From positions 248,001-312,000 of the forward strand of contig DAIDKP010000026.1 of NCBI GenBank assembly GCA_027449965.1: DNA of 64,000 bases. Direction: 5' to 3'. This DNA comes from Acidobacteriaceae bacterium (GTDB taxonomy: Bacteria > Acidobacteriota > Terriglobia > Terriglobales > Acidobacteriaceae). The translations under genes were made by a program, and so were the position numbers. Position 1 is the stretch's first letter. Every line of letters starts with the position of its first letter. Under the pieces are notes generated by a model. The model made no database searches, was not told the DNA's origin, and worked only from the letters and a program-made list of their open reading frames with translations. This document shows, piece after piece, positions 51,412-59,350 of the stretch.

Positions 51412-51438
51412 TTATCGGTCACTCTAAGAAATTCCTTA
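51412..51438 (-). promoter_or_regulatory. sigma-28 (FliA) promoter of the receiver-GGDEF gene
   Basis: Minus strand: TAAGGAAT, 11 bases, ACCGATAA. Matches are 5 of 8 and 7 of 8 to the FliA consensus with exact spacing. The start would fall near 51405, just before the GGAGGA ribosome-binding site of the ATG at 51392. Confidence 0.65.
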
Positions 51439-51484
51439 ATGCTTTCTTATCTTGCCGTGCTGCTTTCTTCGCTTTGTCGCATAA

Positions 51485-51519
51485 CGATACAGGGCAGCCC
51501 ATCGGGCTGCCCTGTATCG
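51485..51519. terminator. hairpin terminator downstream of the mqnD-like gene
   Basis: A perfect 16-bp stem (51485-51500 with 51504-51519) with a three-base loop, 33 bases after the stop of the minus-strand gene. There is no clear T run after it. It separates this gene from the promoter of the receiver-GGDEF gene downstream. Confidence 0.75.
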
Positions 51520-51552
51520 ATCCAGTTTTGCGTGTGTTTCCGTTCGCGCTTG

Positions 51553-52431
51553 TCAGTCGATGAAATCCACCTTCGGAGCCATCGGAATAATCCCACGCTC
51601 GTGACCCACTTCCAGCAGTTTGCGAATCGCCGCGCGCCCATCGTCACCATAGCTCAGCGTCCGCTCATTCACATACATGCTCACAAACCGATTCGCCAGA
51701 TTCGTATCCAGGTCACGTGCAAACTGCATGGCATACTCCAGCCCCTGCTCGCGATTATCCAGCCCATGCTGGATGCTGTCGCGCAGAGCCTGCGTCACCG
51801 TACGCATCACGTCTGCTCCCAGGTTGCGCCGGATCGCGTTGCCGCCCAGCGGCAGCACCAGCCCGGTCAACTCGCGCCACCAAACGCCCAGGTCGATGAT
51901 CTTCGTCAACCCGCTGCTGGCATAGGTCAGTTGACCTTCGTGAATGATCAGTCCGGCGTCAAATCGCCCCGCCTGGATCTCCGGGATAATCCGGTCAAAC
52001 GGCACTACTTCCGTCTCGATCTCCGGATTGAATATCTTCAGCGTCAGATACGCCGTCGTCAGCGTGCCCGGCACGGCCACCTTCACACGCTTCAGCTCAT
52101 CCAGGGCAATCTTGCGGCTGGCCACAATCATCGGCCCATAGCCTTCGCCCACACTGCCGCCGCAGCCCATCAGCGCATAGTTTTCCTGAATATACGGATA
52201 GGCGTGAAATGACACCGCGGTCACGTCAAAGAACGCCTCATCCATCGCTCGACGATTCAGCTTCTCAATGTCGCAAAGCGTGTGCTCAAACCGATATCCC
52301 GGCACTCGAACCTTGTTCGTAGCCAATCCATAAAACATGAACGCATCGTCGGAATCGGGACTGTGCGCAATTGTAATCGTTCGCTGCTTTTCCGCCACTT
52401 CCACCTCGGCACTCATTTCACTCAAAGTCAC
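51553..52431 (-). CDS. MqnD-like 1,4-dihydroxy-6-naphthoate synthase
   Basis: MqnA/MqnD-family enzyme of the futalosine route to menaquinone. The product is about 292 residues with a periplasmic-binding-protein fold but no signal peptide. Diagnostic parts are the N-terminal AHSPDSDDAFMFYGLA, the DVTAVSFHAYPYI segment, and GLTKIIDLGVWWRELTGLVL with PLGG, which fit MqnD better than MqnA. mqnC in this window supports the pathway. The start is ambiguous: GTG 52431 is six bases after GGAGG; ATG 52437 and 52416 are also open. Confidence 0.82.
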   Translation of the reverse strand: MTLSEMSAEVEVAEKQRTITIAHSPDSDDAFMFYGLATNKVRVPGYRFEHTLCDIEKLNRRAMDEAFFDVTAVSFHAYPYIQENYALMGCGGSVGEGYGPMIVASRKIALDELKRVKVAVPGTLTTAYLTLKIFNPEIETEVVPFDRIIPEIQAGRFDAGLIIHEGQLTYASSGLTKIIDLGVWWRELTGLVLPLGGNAIRRNLGADVMRTVTQALRDSIQHGLDNREQGLEYAMQFARDLDTNLANRFVSMYVNERTLSYGDDGRAAIRKLLEVGHERGIIPMAPKVDFID

Positions 52432-52491
52432 AACCATCCTCCCCGACCGCAAAACAGCCTCGGCCGTACCTCTACGTTCGATGCACGGAGA

Positions 52492-53073
52492 TCACTTCTG
52501 GTTCGTCCGAATACGCATCCACGACGTCGCCATCGCCGCCGCCACAACCACCTTGATCGCATCTCCCGGCAGAAACGGCGCCACAGCAGTACTCATCAGC
52601 AGGCGGAAACCGGTATGCGTCAAGAACCCGAGCCACATCGCTCCCATCGCCAGCGTCAACAGACTCCCGGCAGTCGTAATCACCAGTGTCCGCACAAATC
52701 TGCGCGATCCCTGACGCCACAGCCATGAAACCAGCGGAGCCACCACCGGATAGCTCATCAGATATCCGCCCGTCGGCCCCAGCAACTGCGCCATGCCGCC
52801 CAGTCCATGGGGCGTAAACACGGGCATCCCCAGTGCGCCCTCAGCCAGATACAGCGCCATCGTCGTCGCTGCCATCCCGGGCGTCATCAGCAGGCCCAGC
52901 AGCAGCACCGCAAACGGTTGCAGCGTCAACGGCACCGGCGTAAACCACAACGGAAACGCGACATGCGCACACACTGCAATCAGCAGCGTTGCCGCCAATA
53001 CGGTTGCCGTTTTGCGCACCCGCTCGTCCACCTCGATCATGGAACCAGCTACTGCCCTCATCGTTTGACGCAT
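52492..53073 (-). CDS. bioY: biotin transporter BioY
   Basis: Substrate-binding membrane component (S-component) of the biotin ECF transporter. The 193-residue product has about six helices and BioY signatures: FTPVPLTLQPFAVLLLGLLM in the first loop and GPTGGYLMSYPVVAPLVSWL in the middle. No bioM/bioN (EcfA/EcfT) genes are adjacent, so it may work alone or with a shared module. ATG 53073 has GGGGAG seven bases upstream. A tandem 16-bp repeat lies just upstream. Confidence 0.92.
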   Translation of the reverse strand: MRQTMRAVAGSMIEVDERVRKTATVLAATLLIAVCAHVAFPLWFTPVPLTLQPFAVLLLGLLMTPGMAATTMALYLAEGALGMPVFTPHGLGGMAQLLGPTGGYLMSYPVVAPLVSWLWRQGSRRFVRTLVITTAGSLLTLAMGAMWLGFLTHTGFRLLMSTAVAPFLPGDAIKVVVAAAMATSWMRIRTNQK

Positions 53074-53123
53074 CGTTCGCTCCCCGCTTCAATCATGGAA
53101 TGCCCGAAACTTTCGCAGACGCA

Positions 53124-53155
53124 CGCACAGGTCTGGATCCGCACAGGTCTGGATC
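53124..53155. repeat. 16-bp tandem direct repeat upstream of bioY
   Basis: CGCACAGGTCTGGATC occurs twice in perfect tandem (53124-53139, 53140-53155), 51 bases before the bioY start. It could be an operator for a dimeric regulator or a simple slippage duplication. Confidence 0.85.
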
Positions 53156-53224
53156 AATTTGAGAATACCAGAGCCTCACCGTAACTCTCCGTTCCGTCTG
53201 GCTCCAATTTGACCTCCCGGGTTT

Positions 53225-54289
53225 CTACAGGCGAACCGGACCGGTGGACTCCCGCACCACCAGTTCCGGCTGCATCACCACCGCCGCCGCGTAGTCACCT
53301 TTGGGATTCGCAATCCGATCCAGCAGTAAGCGCGCCCCACGTTTTCCCATCTCCTGCAACGGCTGCCGCACTGTCGTCAGGCTTGGCGTGAAAAATGCTG
53401 CCGACTGGATATCGTCAAATCCCACCACCGAAACATCCGTTGGAATCTTCAGGCCGGCTTCCGTAAGCGCTCGCGATGCACCAATCGCCGCAATATCGTT
53501 GAAGCAGAAGACCGCCGTAAAATCCTTGGTCTTCTCGAGCAGTTGATGCATCGGCTCATAGCCAATCTCTGGCGACATTGGATGCTGTCCTGCCTTCATC
53601 TTCCAACCCGTTGCATCAATGCGCGTCATCAACGCCGGGTCCAGCTTCAATCCAAGCGTCCGCGCAGCCTTTTGAATCCCTTCCCATCGATACTCCGAGT
53701 CCGGAATCGCCTTCGGACCGCGCATGAAAGCAATCCGCCGATGTCCCAGTGAATACAGGTGCTCCAGCGCCAGAAAAACCGCGCGCTCATGATCCAGCAG
53801 CACATTCGTCACATTGGGCTTTGACTGATGCGCGGAGATCGCCACAATCGGCAACGATACCTCAAACTCCACCGGCGTATTCAGCAGCAGGATGCCATCC
53901 ACGGCTCGCTCCAGAAACAGCTTCGGATACTCGGCTATCAGCTCAGGCCGCCAGTCATGGCAGGCTGTGAAATAGAAGTACTGCGCCGCAGTCAGCTCCG
54001 CCACCACGCCGTTCATCACCCGTGTAAAGTAGCCCTCGCTCAGGTCCGGCGCCAGCACGCCCACGCTCATGCTGCGATTCTGCCGCAGCGAACGCGCAAA
54101 ATAATTGGGCCGATAATTCAGCTTCTGCGCGGCATCCATCACGCGCTTGCGAGTCTCCGGCGGTATCGACTTCGCCGATGGCGAATCGTTCAGCACCAGC
54201 GAAACCGTCGTTTGCGACAGTTGCAGATGCTCGGCCAGCGTCTTCAGATTGACATGTCCGGATTTCGGATCGTTCTTGATTCTTGGCAT
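53225..54289 (-). CDS. LacI-family transcriptional regulator
   Basis: A 354-residue repressor-type protein. Residues 13-60 are the LacI HTH and hinge (VNLKTLAEHLQLSQTTVSLV, then RPNYFARSLR); residues 70-350 are the periplasmic-binding-protein-like sensor domain. Effector is unknown; LacI members usually sense sugars, and the xylanase gene is 18 kb away, too far to infer a link. The neighbouring glycosyltransferase does not suggest a target. Confidence 0.92.
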   Translation of the reverse strand: MPRIKNDPKSGHVNLKTLAEHLQLSQTTVSLVLNDSPSAKSIPPETRKRVMDAAQKLNYRPNYFARSLRQNRSMSVGVLAPDLSEGYFTRVMNGVVAELTAAQYFYFTACHDWRPELIAEYPKLFLERAVDGILLLNTPVEFEVSLPIVAISAHQSKPNVTNVLLDHERAVFLALEHLYSLGHRRIAFMRGPKAIPDSEYRWEGIQKAARTLGLKLDPALMTRIDATGWKMKAGQHPMSPEIGYEPMHQLLEKTKDFTAVFCFNDIAAIGASRALTEAGLKIPTDVSVVGFDDIQSAAFFTPSLTTVRQPLQEMGKRGARLLLDRIANPKGDYAAAVVMQPELVVRESTGPVRL

Positions 54290-54362
54290 TCCATTGGTTT
54301 AGCAGATTGCGCTATCAGCAGGATAGAGATTTTCCCGCTTTCCAGCATTTTCCTGCCCGGCC

Positions 54363-55139
54363 TCAGCATCCGAACGTTTGCCTCCGGCTTGCTTCCCAGG
54401 CTTTGGCATACTTCCAGCTCACATAGACGGAGTGATACAGGTGAAAGAGAAACCCTTCGCGACCATCCAGAAATCCCAGCCGAAACAGATAGTTCTTCAC
54501 AAACGTCAGCAGCGGATTCACGATCCCCATGGCCAGAAACGCCGCCGTGCTCCGGTAGCCGCGCCCCTTGCGCAGCACCAGCGGAACGCTCGCCGAGCTG
54601 TACCGGTTCATGTGTTCCAGATAGAGCGCCAGCGTCGGATACTGGTAGTGCAGCAGATCGCCTTTCAGCCTGCCCTTCGGTCCGCTCCACTTCGGAGTTG
54701 CATGGGGTTCGGTGTCCTCCCGCAGCCGCGCCGTGCCTCGACGAAACAGCCGCAACTTGTAATCCGGATACTGCCCGCCATGCCGCATCCATCGGCCAAA
54801 AATCTGATTCCGCCGCGGCACCCACCACGCATCCAGCTTTGGCTCACCCGCCAGCAGCGCACGAATCTCCGCACCCAGTTCCGGCGTCAGCTCTTCATCG
54901 GCGTCGAGCGAAAAAATCCACTCGCCCGTACACTTGTCGATCGCCGAGTTCATCTGCGGGCCATATCCCTTCCATGGCTCGCGATAGACCTTCACGCCAA
55001 ACTCTTCAGCAATCTCCAGCGTTCCATCTGTCGAGCCGGAGTCCACCAGCACAATCTCATCGGCCCAGCGCACACTCTCCAGCACCCGCCGCATCGTTGC
55101 GGCTTCGTTGCAGGCCAGCAGTGCAATCGAGAGTTTCAT
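54363..55139 (-). CDS. family 2 glycosyltransferase (LPS core WaaE/KdtX type)
   Basis: A 258-residue inverting GT-A glycosyltransferase: KLSIALLACNEAATMRRVLE at the N-terminus, DSGSTDGTLEIAEEFG for nucleotide binding, and the metal-binding DxD as SLDADEEL. The later segment GRWMRHGGQYPDYKLRLFRR is characteristic of WaaE/KdtX-like enzymes that modify the LPS inner core. The acceptor cannot be determined. It lies seven bases downstream of cyaY on the same strand. Confidence 0.85.
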   Translation of the reverse strand: MKLSIALLACNEAATMRRVLESVRWADEIVLVDSGSTDGTLEIAEEFGVKVYREPWKGYGPQMNSAIDKCTGEWIFSLDADEELTPELGAEIRALLAGEPKLDAWWVPRRNQIFGRWMRHGGQYPDYKLRLFRRGTARLREDTEPHATPKWSGPKGRLKGDLLHYQYPTLALYLEHMNRYSSASVPLVLRKGRGYRSTAAFLAMGIVNPLLTFVKNYLFRLGFLDGREGFLFHLYHSVYVSWKYAKAWEASRRQTFGC

Positions 55140-55146
55140 GGCGATA

Positions 55147-55473
55147 TCAGCGATAGTTCAGGTGGTCGTCGATCAGTCGTTTCACCAGCGGCGTCAGCGT
55201 CTCACCCGTCTTCGCCAGCACAAATCCTTCCGTCGCCAGGTCCAGTTTGAAGCTCGTATTCCGCGCCGAAATCCATATCTGCCGCACCGGCGTATTCGGC
55301 GTAATCACGAACTTGCCCGCGGGTTTTTCAAACACCACATACAGCGCTCCTGCCTGCTCTTCCACTTCAAACGCGCCGTCTTCCTCGGCTTCAATCAATT
55401 CCTGCTTCAGCTCTTCCATCGCTTCGTCGGCAGCGCGGCGAAACAAAACCTCGTCCATCATCGGCTCGCTCAT
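55147..55473 (-). CDS. cyaY: frataxin-like protein CyaY
   Basis: Iron-binding modulator of iron-sulfur cluster assembly. The 108-residue product has the frataxin fold order: an acidic first helix (FRRAADEAMEELKQELIEAE), beta strands with ALYVVFEKPAGKFVITPNTP and RQIWISA, and the last helix LTPLVKRLIDDHLNYR. Length is standard for bacterial CyaY. ATG 55473 is chosen because the upstream extension to 55533 has no resemblance to the family. No isc or suf genes are in the window. Confidence 0.85.
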   Translation of the reverse strand: MSEPMMDEVLFRRAADEAMEELKQELIEAEEDGAFEVEEQAGALYVVFEKPAGKFVITPNTPVRQIWISARNTSFKLDLATEGFVLAKTGETLTPLVKRLIDDHLNYR

Positions 55474-55545
55474 GCGCCTAGTGTAACAACTGCGCCCAAT
55501 CGCAAACACGGTTGAATCCCTCGACACCGTCACTCCCTATCTCTT

Positions 55546-55560
55546 ATCAGAATTTCTGAT
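55546..55560. promoter_or_regulatory. 15-bp palindrome, candidate operator of the DsrE/TsdA unit
   Basis: ATCAGAA-T-TTCTGAT is a perfect palindrome with seven-base arms in an AT-rich patch, 93 bases before the DsrE-like gene and 72 bases from the cyaY start on the other strand. It fits a dimeric regulator site, but I recognise no known regulator consensus. Confidence 0.45.
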
Positions 55561-55653
55561 TAGCCTTTCGCCCCATTCGCACGATAAGGTAACTGCAAGC
55601 TCAGGTCCTGCTTCTCCGGCCCTGCAACTCACAGCTTCCATGGAGTCCATCGA

Positions 55654-56367
55654 ATGAGTCAGTCATCCTCCACCACGCGCCGTGGTTTTCTCGGTCAGGC
55701 CGCCATCGGCGTCGCCGCAGCCCTTGTCGCCACATCGCCCGCAGAATCCCAGATCGTCTGGACCGAAAATCAGTGGAAGCTCCCTGACTTCGATCCCATC
55801 CTCCACAGCAAGCGCAAGGTCCGACTCGTCGTCGAGTGCAACGTCATCGCCGAAGGCGAGGTTCTCGGTGCAACCCGCAACGCCCTCAACGCCATGCACT
55901 ACGGCTTCGGCGTTCCCATGAACGAGATTCAGGTCGCCGCCGCTCTCCATGGTCCTGCCAATCTGCTCAACTATGACGACTTCATCTGGGAAAAATACAA
56001 GGTCGGCGAGTGGCTCAAGGTCGAAGATCCGGAGACCGGCAAGCCCGCTGTTCGCAACATCTACTTCCCCAGCAAATCCGGTCTTCACTACACCTCCACC
56101 GATCCCAACAACCCCGGCTCGGCGGAAATGGACGCCTCGGTTCAGGGGCTTCAGGCCCGTGGCGTCACCTTCCTCAGTTGCCACATGGCCACCGAAGCTC
56201 AGGCCCGCGTCCTCATCCATCGCTTCAACCTCACCGCGAAGCCGGAAGAGATCGTCCACGAGATGCTCGCGCACACCGTCCCCGGCGTCATCGTCGTCCC
56301 CGGCGTCGTCGGCACAGTCACCATGCTCCAGTCCGTCGGACACTTCAGCTACCTGAAGGTTATCTAA
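55654..56367 (+). CDS. Tat-exported DsrE-like protein
   Basis: A 237-residue protein with a twin-arginine signal (TTRRGFLGQAAIGVAAALVA) followed by a DsrE-type alpha/beta domain: KVRLVVECNVIAEGEVLGAT, ALHGPANLL in the middle, GLQARGVTFLSCHMATEAQA with a cysteine (C-H-M-A) in the expected position, and the DsrE-like ending GVIVVPGVVGTVTMLQSVGH. DsrE proteins transfer sulfur from persulfides or act in sulfur oxidation. Export by Tat suggests a folded, possibly cofactor-carrying periplasmic form. The following genes encode a binding protein and a TsdA-type cytochrome, pointing to sulfur-oxyanion metabolism. Confidence 0.75.
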   Translation: MSQSSSTTRRGFLGQAAIGVAAALVATSPAESQIVWTENQWKLPDFDPILHSKRKVRLVVECNVIAEGEVLGATRNALNAMHYGFGVPMNEIQVAAALHGPANLLNYDDFIWEKYKVGEWLKVEDPETGKPAVRNIYFPSKSGLHYTSTDPNNPGSAEMDASVQGLQARGVTFLSCHMATEAQARVLIHRFNLTAKPEEIVHEMLAHTVPGVIVVPGVVGTVTMLQSVGHFSYLKVI

Positions 56368-56403
56368 CCCCACGGACACTGAAACCCAAAAGGAAGCACG
56401 AAC

Positions 56404-57393
56404 ATGAAACACATACTCACTCTCGCGGCAGTCCTCCTGGCTGCCGCGCACGCCCTCACTGCGCAGCAACCGCTCCTGCCCGCCGCCGCAGCCAGCTCCC
56501 AGCCGCTGCCGCCCTGGTCCGCCGGACACAACGATCCCGCCAGCGATCATGGCTACGCCTTCCCGGTCGGCGACATCGACAACATCCCCGACCTCCACGG
56601 CAACCCCGCCGACGCGCAACTCGTCCTCTTCATCGGCGGCAACCAGTTCTTCGTCCTGCCCCAACTCATCGCCCGCTTCGAGCAGCTCCATCCCGAACTC
56701 CGCGGCCACATCTTCTACGAAACCCTGCCGCCCGGCATCCTCCGCCAGCAGATTGCGCACAACAACACCCTCACGCTCGGCAACTTCACCCTCCGCGTCA
56801 CCCCCGATGTCTACGAAGCTGGTGCGCGCGTCCTCGACGCCATGCAATCCGCCCATCAGGTCGATGCCGTCACCCGCTACGCCACCAACGATCTCGCCAT
56901 CATGATCCCCGCCGCCAACCCGAAGGGCATCCACTCGCTCGCCGATCTCGCACGCCCCGATCTGCGCCTCAGCATGCCCAATCCCGCCTGGGAGGGCGTC
57001 GCGCGACAGATCGCCGCCACCCTGCGTAACGCCGGCGGCGACCCGCTCTACCAGTCCGTCTACGTCGCCAAGGTCGCCAGCGGCCAGACGCGCCTCACCC
57101 AGATTCACCACCGCCAGACGCCCATGCGCATCCTCGCCGGTCAGGCCGACGCCGGCGTCACCTGGTCCTCTGAGGTCGCCTTCCAGCAGAAGATCGGCAA
57201 TCCCATCACCGCCGTCGCCATCCCCGCCGCGCAGAACGTCACCGCCATTTACGCCGCTGGAGTTCTGCGTAACGCGCCTCACCGCGCCGCCGCCGAGGCC
57301 TGGGTCCGCTTCCTGCAATCCCCCGACGCTCAGGCCGCCTATCGCAGCTTCGGCTTCCGTCCCTATGTTGCTGCAGCGGAGGTAGCGCATTGA
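56404..57393 (+). CDS. orphan periplasmic solute-binding protein (ModA-like)
   Basis: A 329-residue secreted protein: signal peptide (residues 1-20, ending ALTA), then a type II periplasmic-binding fold. The pattern VLFIGGNQFFVLPQLIARFE, PNPAWEGVARQ and GQADAGVTWSSEVAFQ matches molybdate/sulfate-type binding proteins (ModA/SBP_bac_11). No ABC permease or ATPase gene is adjacent, so it is not an ordinary importer component. It overlaps the TsdA-like gene (TTGA) and is 36 bases after the DsrE-like gene. It may bind an oxyanion for the cytochrome, an inference. Confidence 0.75.
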   Translation: MKHILTLAAVLLAAAHALTAQQPLLPAAAASSQPLPPWSAGHNDPASDHGYAFPVGDIDNIPDLHGNPADAQLVLFIGGNQFFVLPQLIARFEQLHPELRGHIFYETLPPGILRQQIAHNNTLTLGNFTLRVTPDVYEAGARVLDAMQSAHQVDAVTRYATNDLAIMIPAANPKGIHSLADLARPDLRLSMPNPAWEGVARQIAATLRNAGGDPLYQSVYVAKVASGQTRLTQIHHRQTPMRILAGQADAGVTWSSEVAFQQKIGNPITAVAIPAAQNVTAIYAAGVLRNAPHRAAAEAWVRFLQSPDAQAAYRSFGFRPYVAAAEVAH

Positions 57394-58226
57394 GCAGGGC
57401 TCGTCTCAGCCAAACTTCTCTCAGCCTGCTGCTTAGCCTCGGCATTGCTGCGCTCTACGCTGGTGCGCTCTGGTTTGGCTTCAGCCAACCGCACATCTCC
57501 ACCTGGTGGAGTTTGCCCGTTGAGCCGCGTGGCACCATGCCCTGGCACGCTCCGTCCATCGAATCCGTCTCCGCTGACTCTCAGGGCGAACTCATCCGCC
57601 AGGGCCGTCGCATCTTCATCGCCACGCCGGAGTTTGCCTCCGACCACGCCCGCGCGCTCGTCAGTTGTTCCAACTGCCACATGCAGGGCGGCATCCGTCC
57701 CTACGCCTCGCCCATGGTCGGCCTGCCCACCATCTTCCCCACCTACAACAAGCGCGCAGGCCGCGTCATCACCCTCGCCGAACGCATTCAGGAGTGCATG
57801 GTTCGCAGCGAAAACGGCACCCCGCTCAACCCGCAGGGCAGGGAAATGCGCGCTCTGCTCGCCTACATCGACTGGCTCTCGACGCCTCAGCCCACGCGCC
57901 GCAAATTCACCGGTCGCGGCCTCGTCCCGATGCCCGCGCTCACACCCGATCCCGCGCGCGGCCAGCAGCTTTACGTCGCTCAGTGCGCCGGCTGTCACGG
58001 TCCCACCGGCGCTGGCTACACCCCTCAGTTTCCGCCGCTCTGGGGGCCAGACGCCTACAACGACGGCGCCGGCATGAATCAGATTCCCAAGATGGCCGCC
58101 TTCGTCTACCACAACATGCCGCAGAATCGCCCCGGCACCATCACCGCGCAGCAGGCCTGGGACGTGGCCGCATATATTCACAACCAGCCCCACCCGGCCT
58201 TCAACCCCGCCTACAAACACTACTGA
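57390..58226 (+). CDS. TsdA-type dihaem cytochrome c (thiosulfate dehydrogenase-like)
   Basis: A 278-residue periplasmic dihaem protein with an N-terminal hydrophobic anchor or signal (residues 9-31). Haem sites are C93-S-N-C96-H97 and C199-A-G-C202-H203. The segment RIQECMVRSENG holds C136, matching the conserved cysteine that is the axial haem ligand in TsdA enzymes; several Met (229, 235, 243) could ligate the second haem. TsdA oxidises thiosulfate to tetrathionate or the reverse. The TTG start overlaps the previous stop and has GGAGGT six bases upstream. Confidence 0.85.
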   Translation: MSRARLSQTSLSLLLSLGIAALYAGALWFGFSQPHISTWWSLPVEPRGTMPWHAPSIESVSADSQGELIRQGRRIFIATPEFASDHARALVSCSNCHMQGGIRPYASPMVGLPTIFPTYNKRAGRVITLAERIQECMVRSENGTPLNPQGREMRALLAYIDWLSTPQPTRRKFTGRGLVPMPALTPDPARGQQLYVAQCAGCHGPTGAGYTPQFPPLWGPDAYNDGAGMNQIPKMAAFVYHNMPQNRPGTITAQQAWDVAAYIHNQPHPAFNPAYKHY

Positions 58227-58268
58227 AAACCGGCGCAGCCACGCGCAGCCAATCCCTTCGCGCAGCCC

Positions 58269-59315
58269 TCAATTCAAAAACAGCGTCGTATACAGCGTGT
58301 CCCGCTGCACCGGCCTGAATCCCGCGTCGCGAATAATCCGTCGCAGCTCTTCTTCCGTCGTGCAGTTGCTCGTCCCCGCTGCTTTCACCACATTCTCTTC
58401 CAGCATCACCGAACCCACATCGTTCCCGCCAAAGTGCAGTCCCAGTTCCAGCACCTTCAGCCCCTGCGTCACCCAGCTCGCCTGCACATTCAGAATGTTG
58501 TCCAGATACAGCCGCGAGATCGCCAGCACCTTCAGATACTCGACGGAAGTCGCCTCGTCCCACCCGCGTCCGCCCAGCGCCGTATAGTTCGGCTGAAAAC
58601 TCCACGGAATAAACGCTGTAAAACCGCCCGTCTCTTCCTGCAACTGCCGCACCACCTCAAAGTGGTTCACGCGCTGCTCCATCGTCTCGCCCACCCCAAA
58701 CATCATCGTCGCCGTCGTGCGCATCCCCAGTTCGTGCGCCGTCCTGTGTACGCTCACCCAGTCCTCGGTCCTGCATTTCAGCCGCGCAATCCGGTGCCTC
58801 ACCTCGTCGTCCAGAATCTCTGCGCCGCCGCCCGGAATCGAGTCCAGTCCCGCCTCGCGCAGTCGCGCAATCGTCTCCCGCAGGCTCAGCTCCGAGTACT
58901 CGGCAATCGCCAGAATCTCTGACGCCGACAGGCAGTGCAGCCATATCCGCGGAAACCGCTCTTTGATCCCGCGAAACAGCCGCTCAAACCAGTCAATCTT
59001 CAGCTCTGGATGAATTCCTCCCTGCATCAGCACGCCCGTCCCGCCCAGCGCCTCCGTCTCGGCAATCTTCTCGTAGATCGTCTCGAAGTCCAGGATGTAA
59101 CCCTCCTCCGAGCGCGCTCCCTTCAGCGGCCGATAAAACGCGCAGAACGTGCAATACTCCGTGCAGAAATTCGTATAGTTGATATTCCGGTCGATGATGT
59201 AGCTCACCACGTTCTCCGGATGCAGCCTGCGCCGCACCGCGTCCGCTTCCATGCCCACGCCAATCAGATCATCCGACCGAAAATACTCCAGTGCCTGTTC
59301 CCGTGTAATTCCCAT
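58269..59315 (-). CDS. mqnC: cyclic dehypoxanthine futalosine synthase (radical SAM)
   Basis: Radical SAM enzyme of the futalosine menaquinone pathway, cyclising dehypoxanthine futalosine. The 348-residue product has the C-x3-C-x2-C cluster motif as CTEYCTFC in the family context RNINYTNFC...CAFYRP, and LMQGGIHPELKIDWFERLFR and SIPGGGAEI typical of the MqnC/MqnE/CofH group. MqnC rather than MqnE is chosen from the NINYTN motif. It converges with the TsdA-like gene. Confidence 0.9.
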   Translation of the reverse strand: MGITREQALEYFRSDDLIGVGMEADAVRRRLHPENVVSYIIDRNINYTNFCTEYCTFCAFYRPLKGARSEEGYILDFETIYEKIAETEALGGTGVLMQGGIHPELKIDWFERLFRGIKERFPRIWLHCLSASEILAIAEYSELSLRETIARLREAGLDSIPGGGAEILDDEVRHRIARLKCRTEDWVSVHRTAHELGMRTTATMMFGVGETMEQRVNHFEVVRQLQEETGGFTAFIPWSFQPNYTALGGRGWDEATSVEYLKVLAISRLYLDNILNVQASWVTQGLKVLELGLHFGGNDVGSVMLEENVVKAAGTSNCTTEEELRRIIRDAGFRPVQRDTLYTTLFLN

Positions 59316-59350
59316 AGCCTCATTTTACGGGCAAATGCATCCTCGCTGCG

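Noticed and set aside
55663-57390. Minus-strand open frame of 575 codons opposite the DsrE-like and binding-protein genes
   Set aside because: The plus-strand genes have signal peptides, ribosome-binding sites and recognisable domains; the antisense product is low-complexity Gly/Asp/Val.
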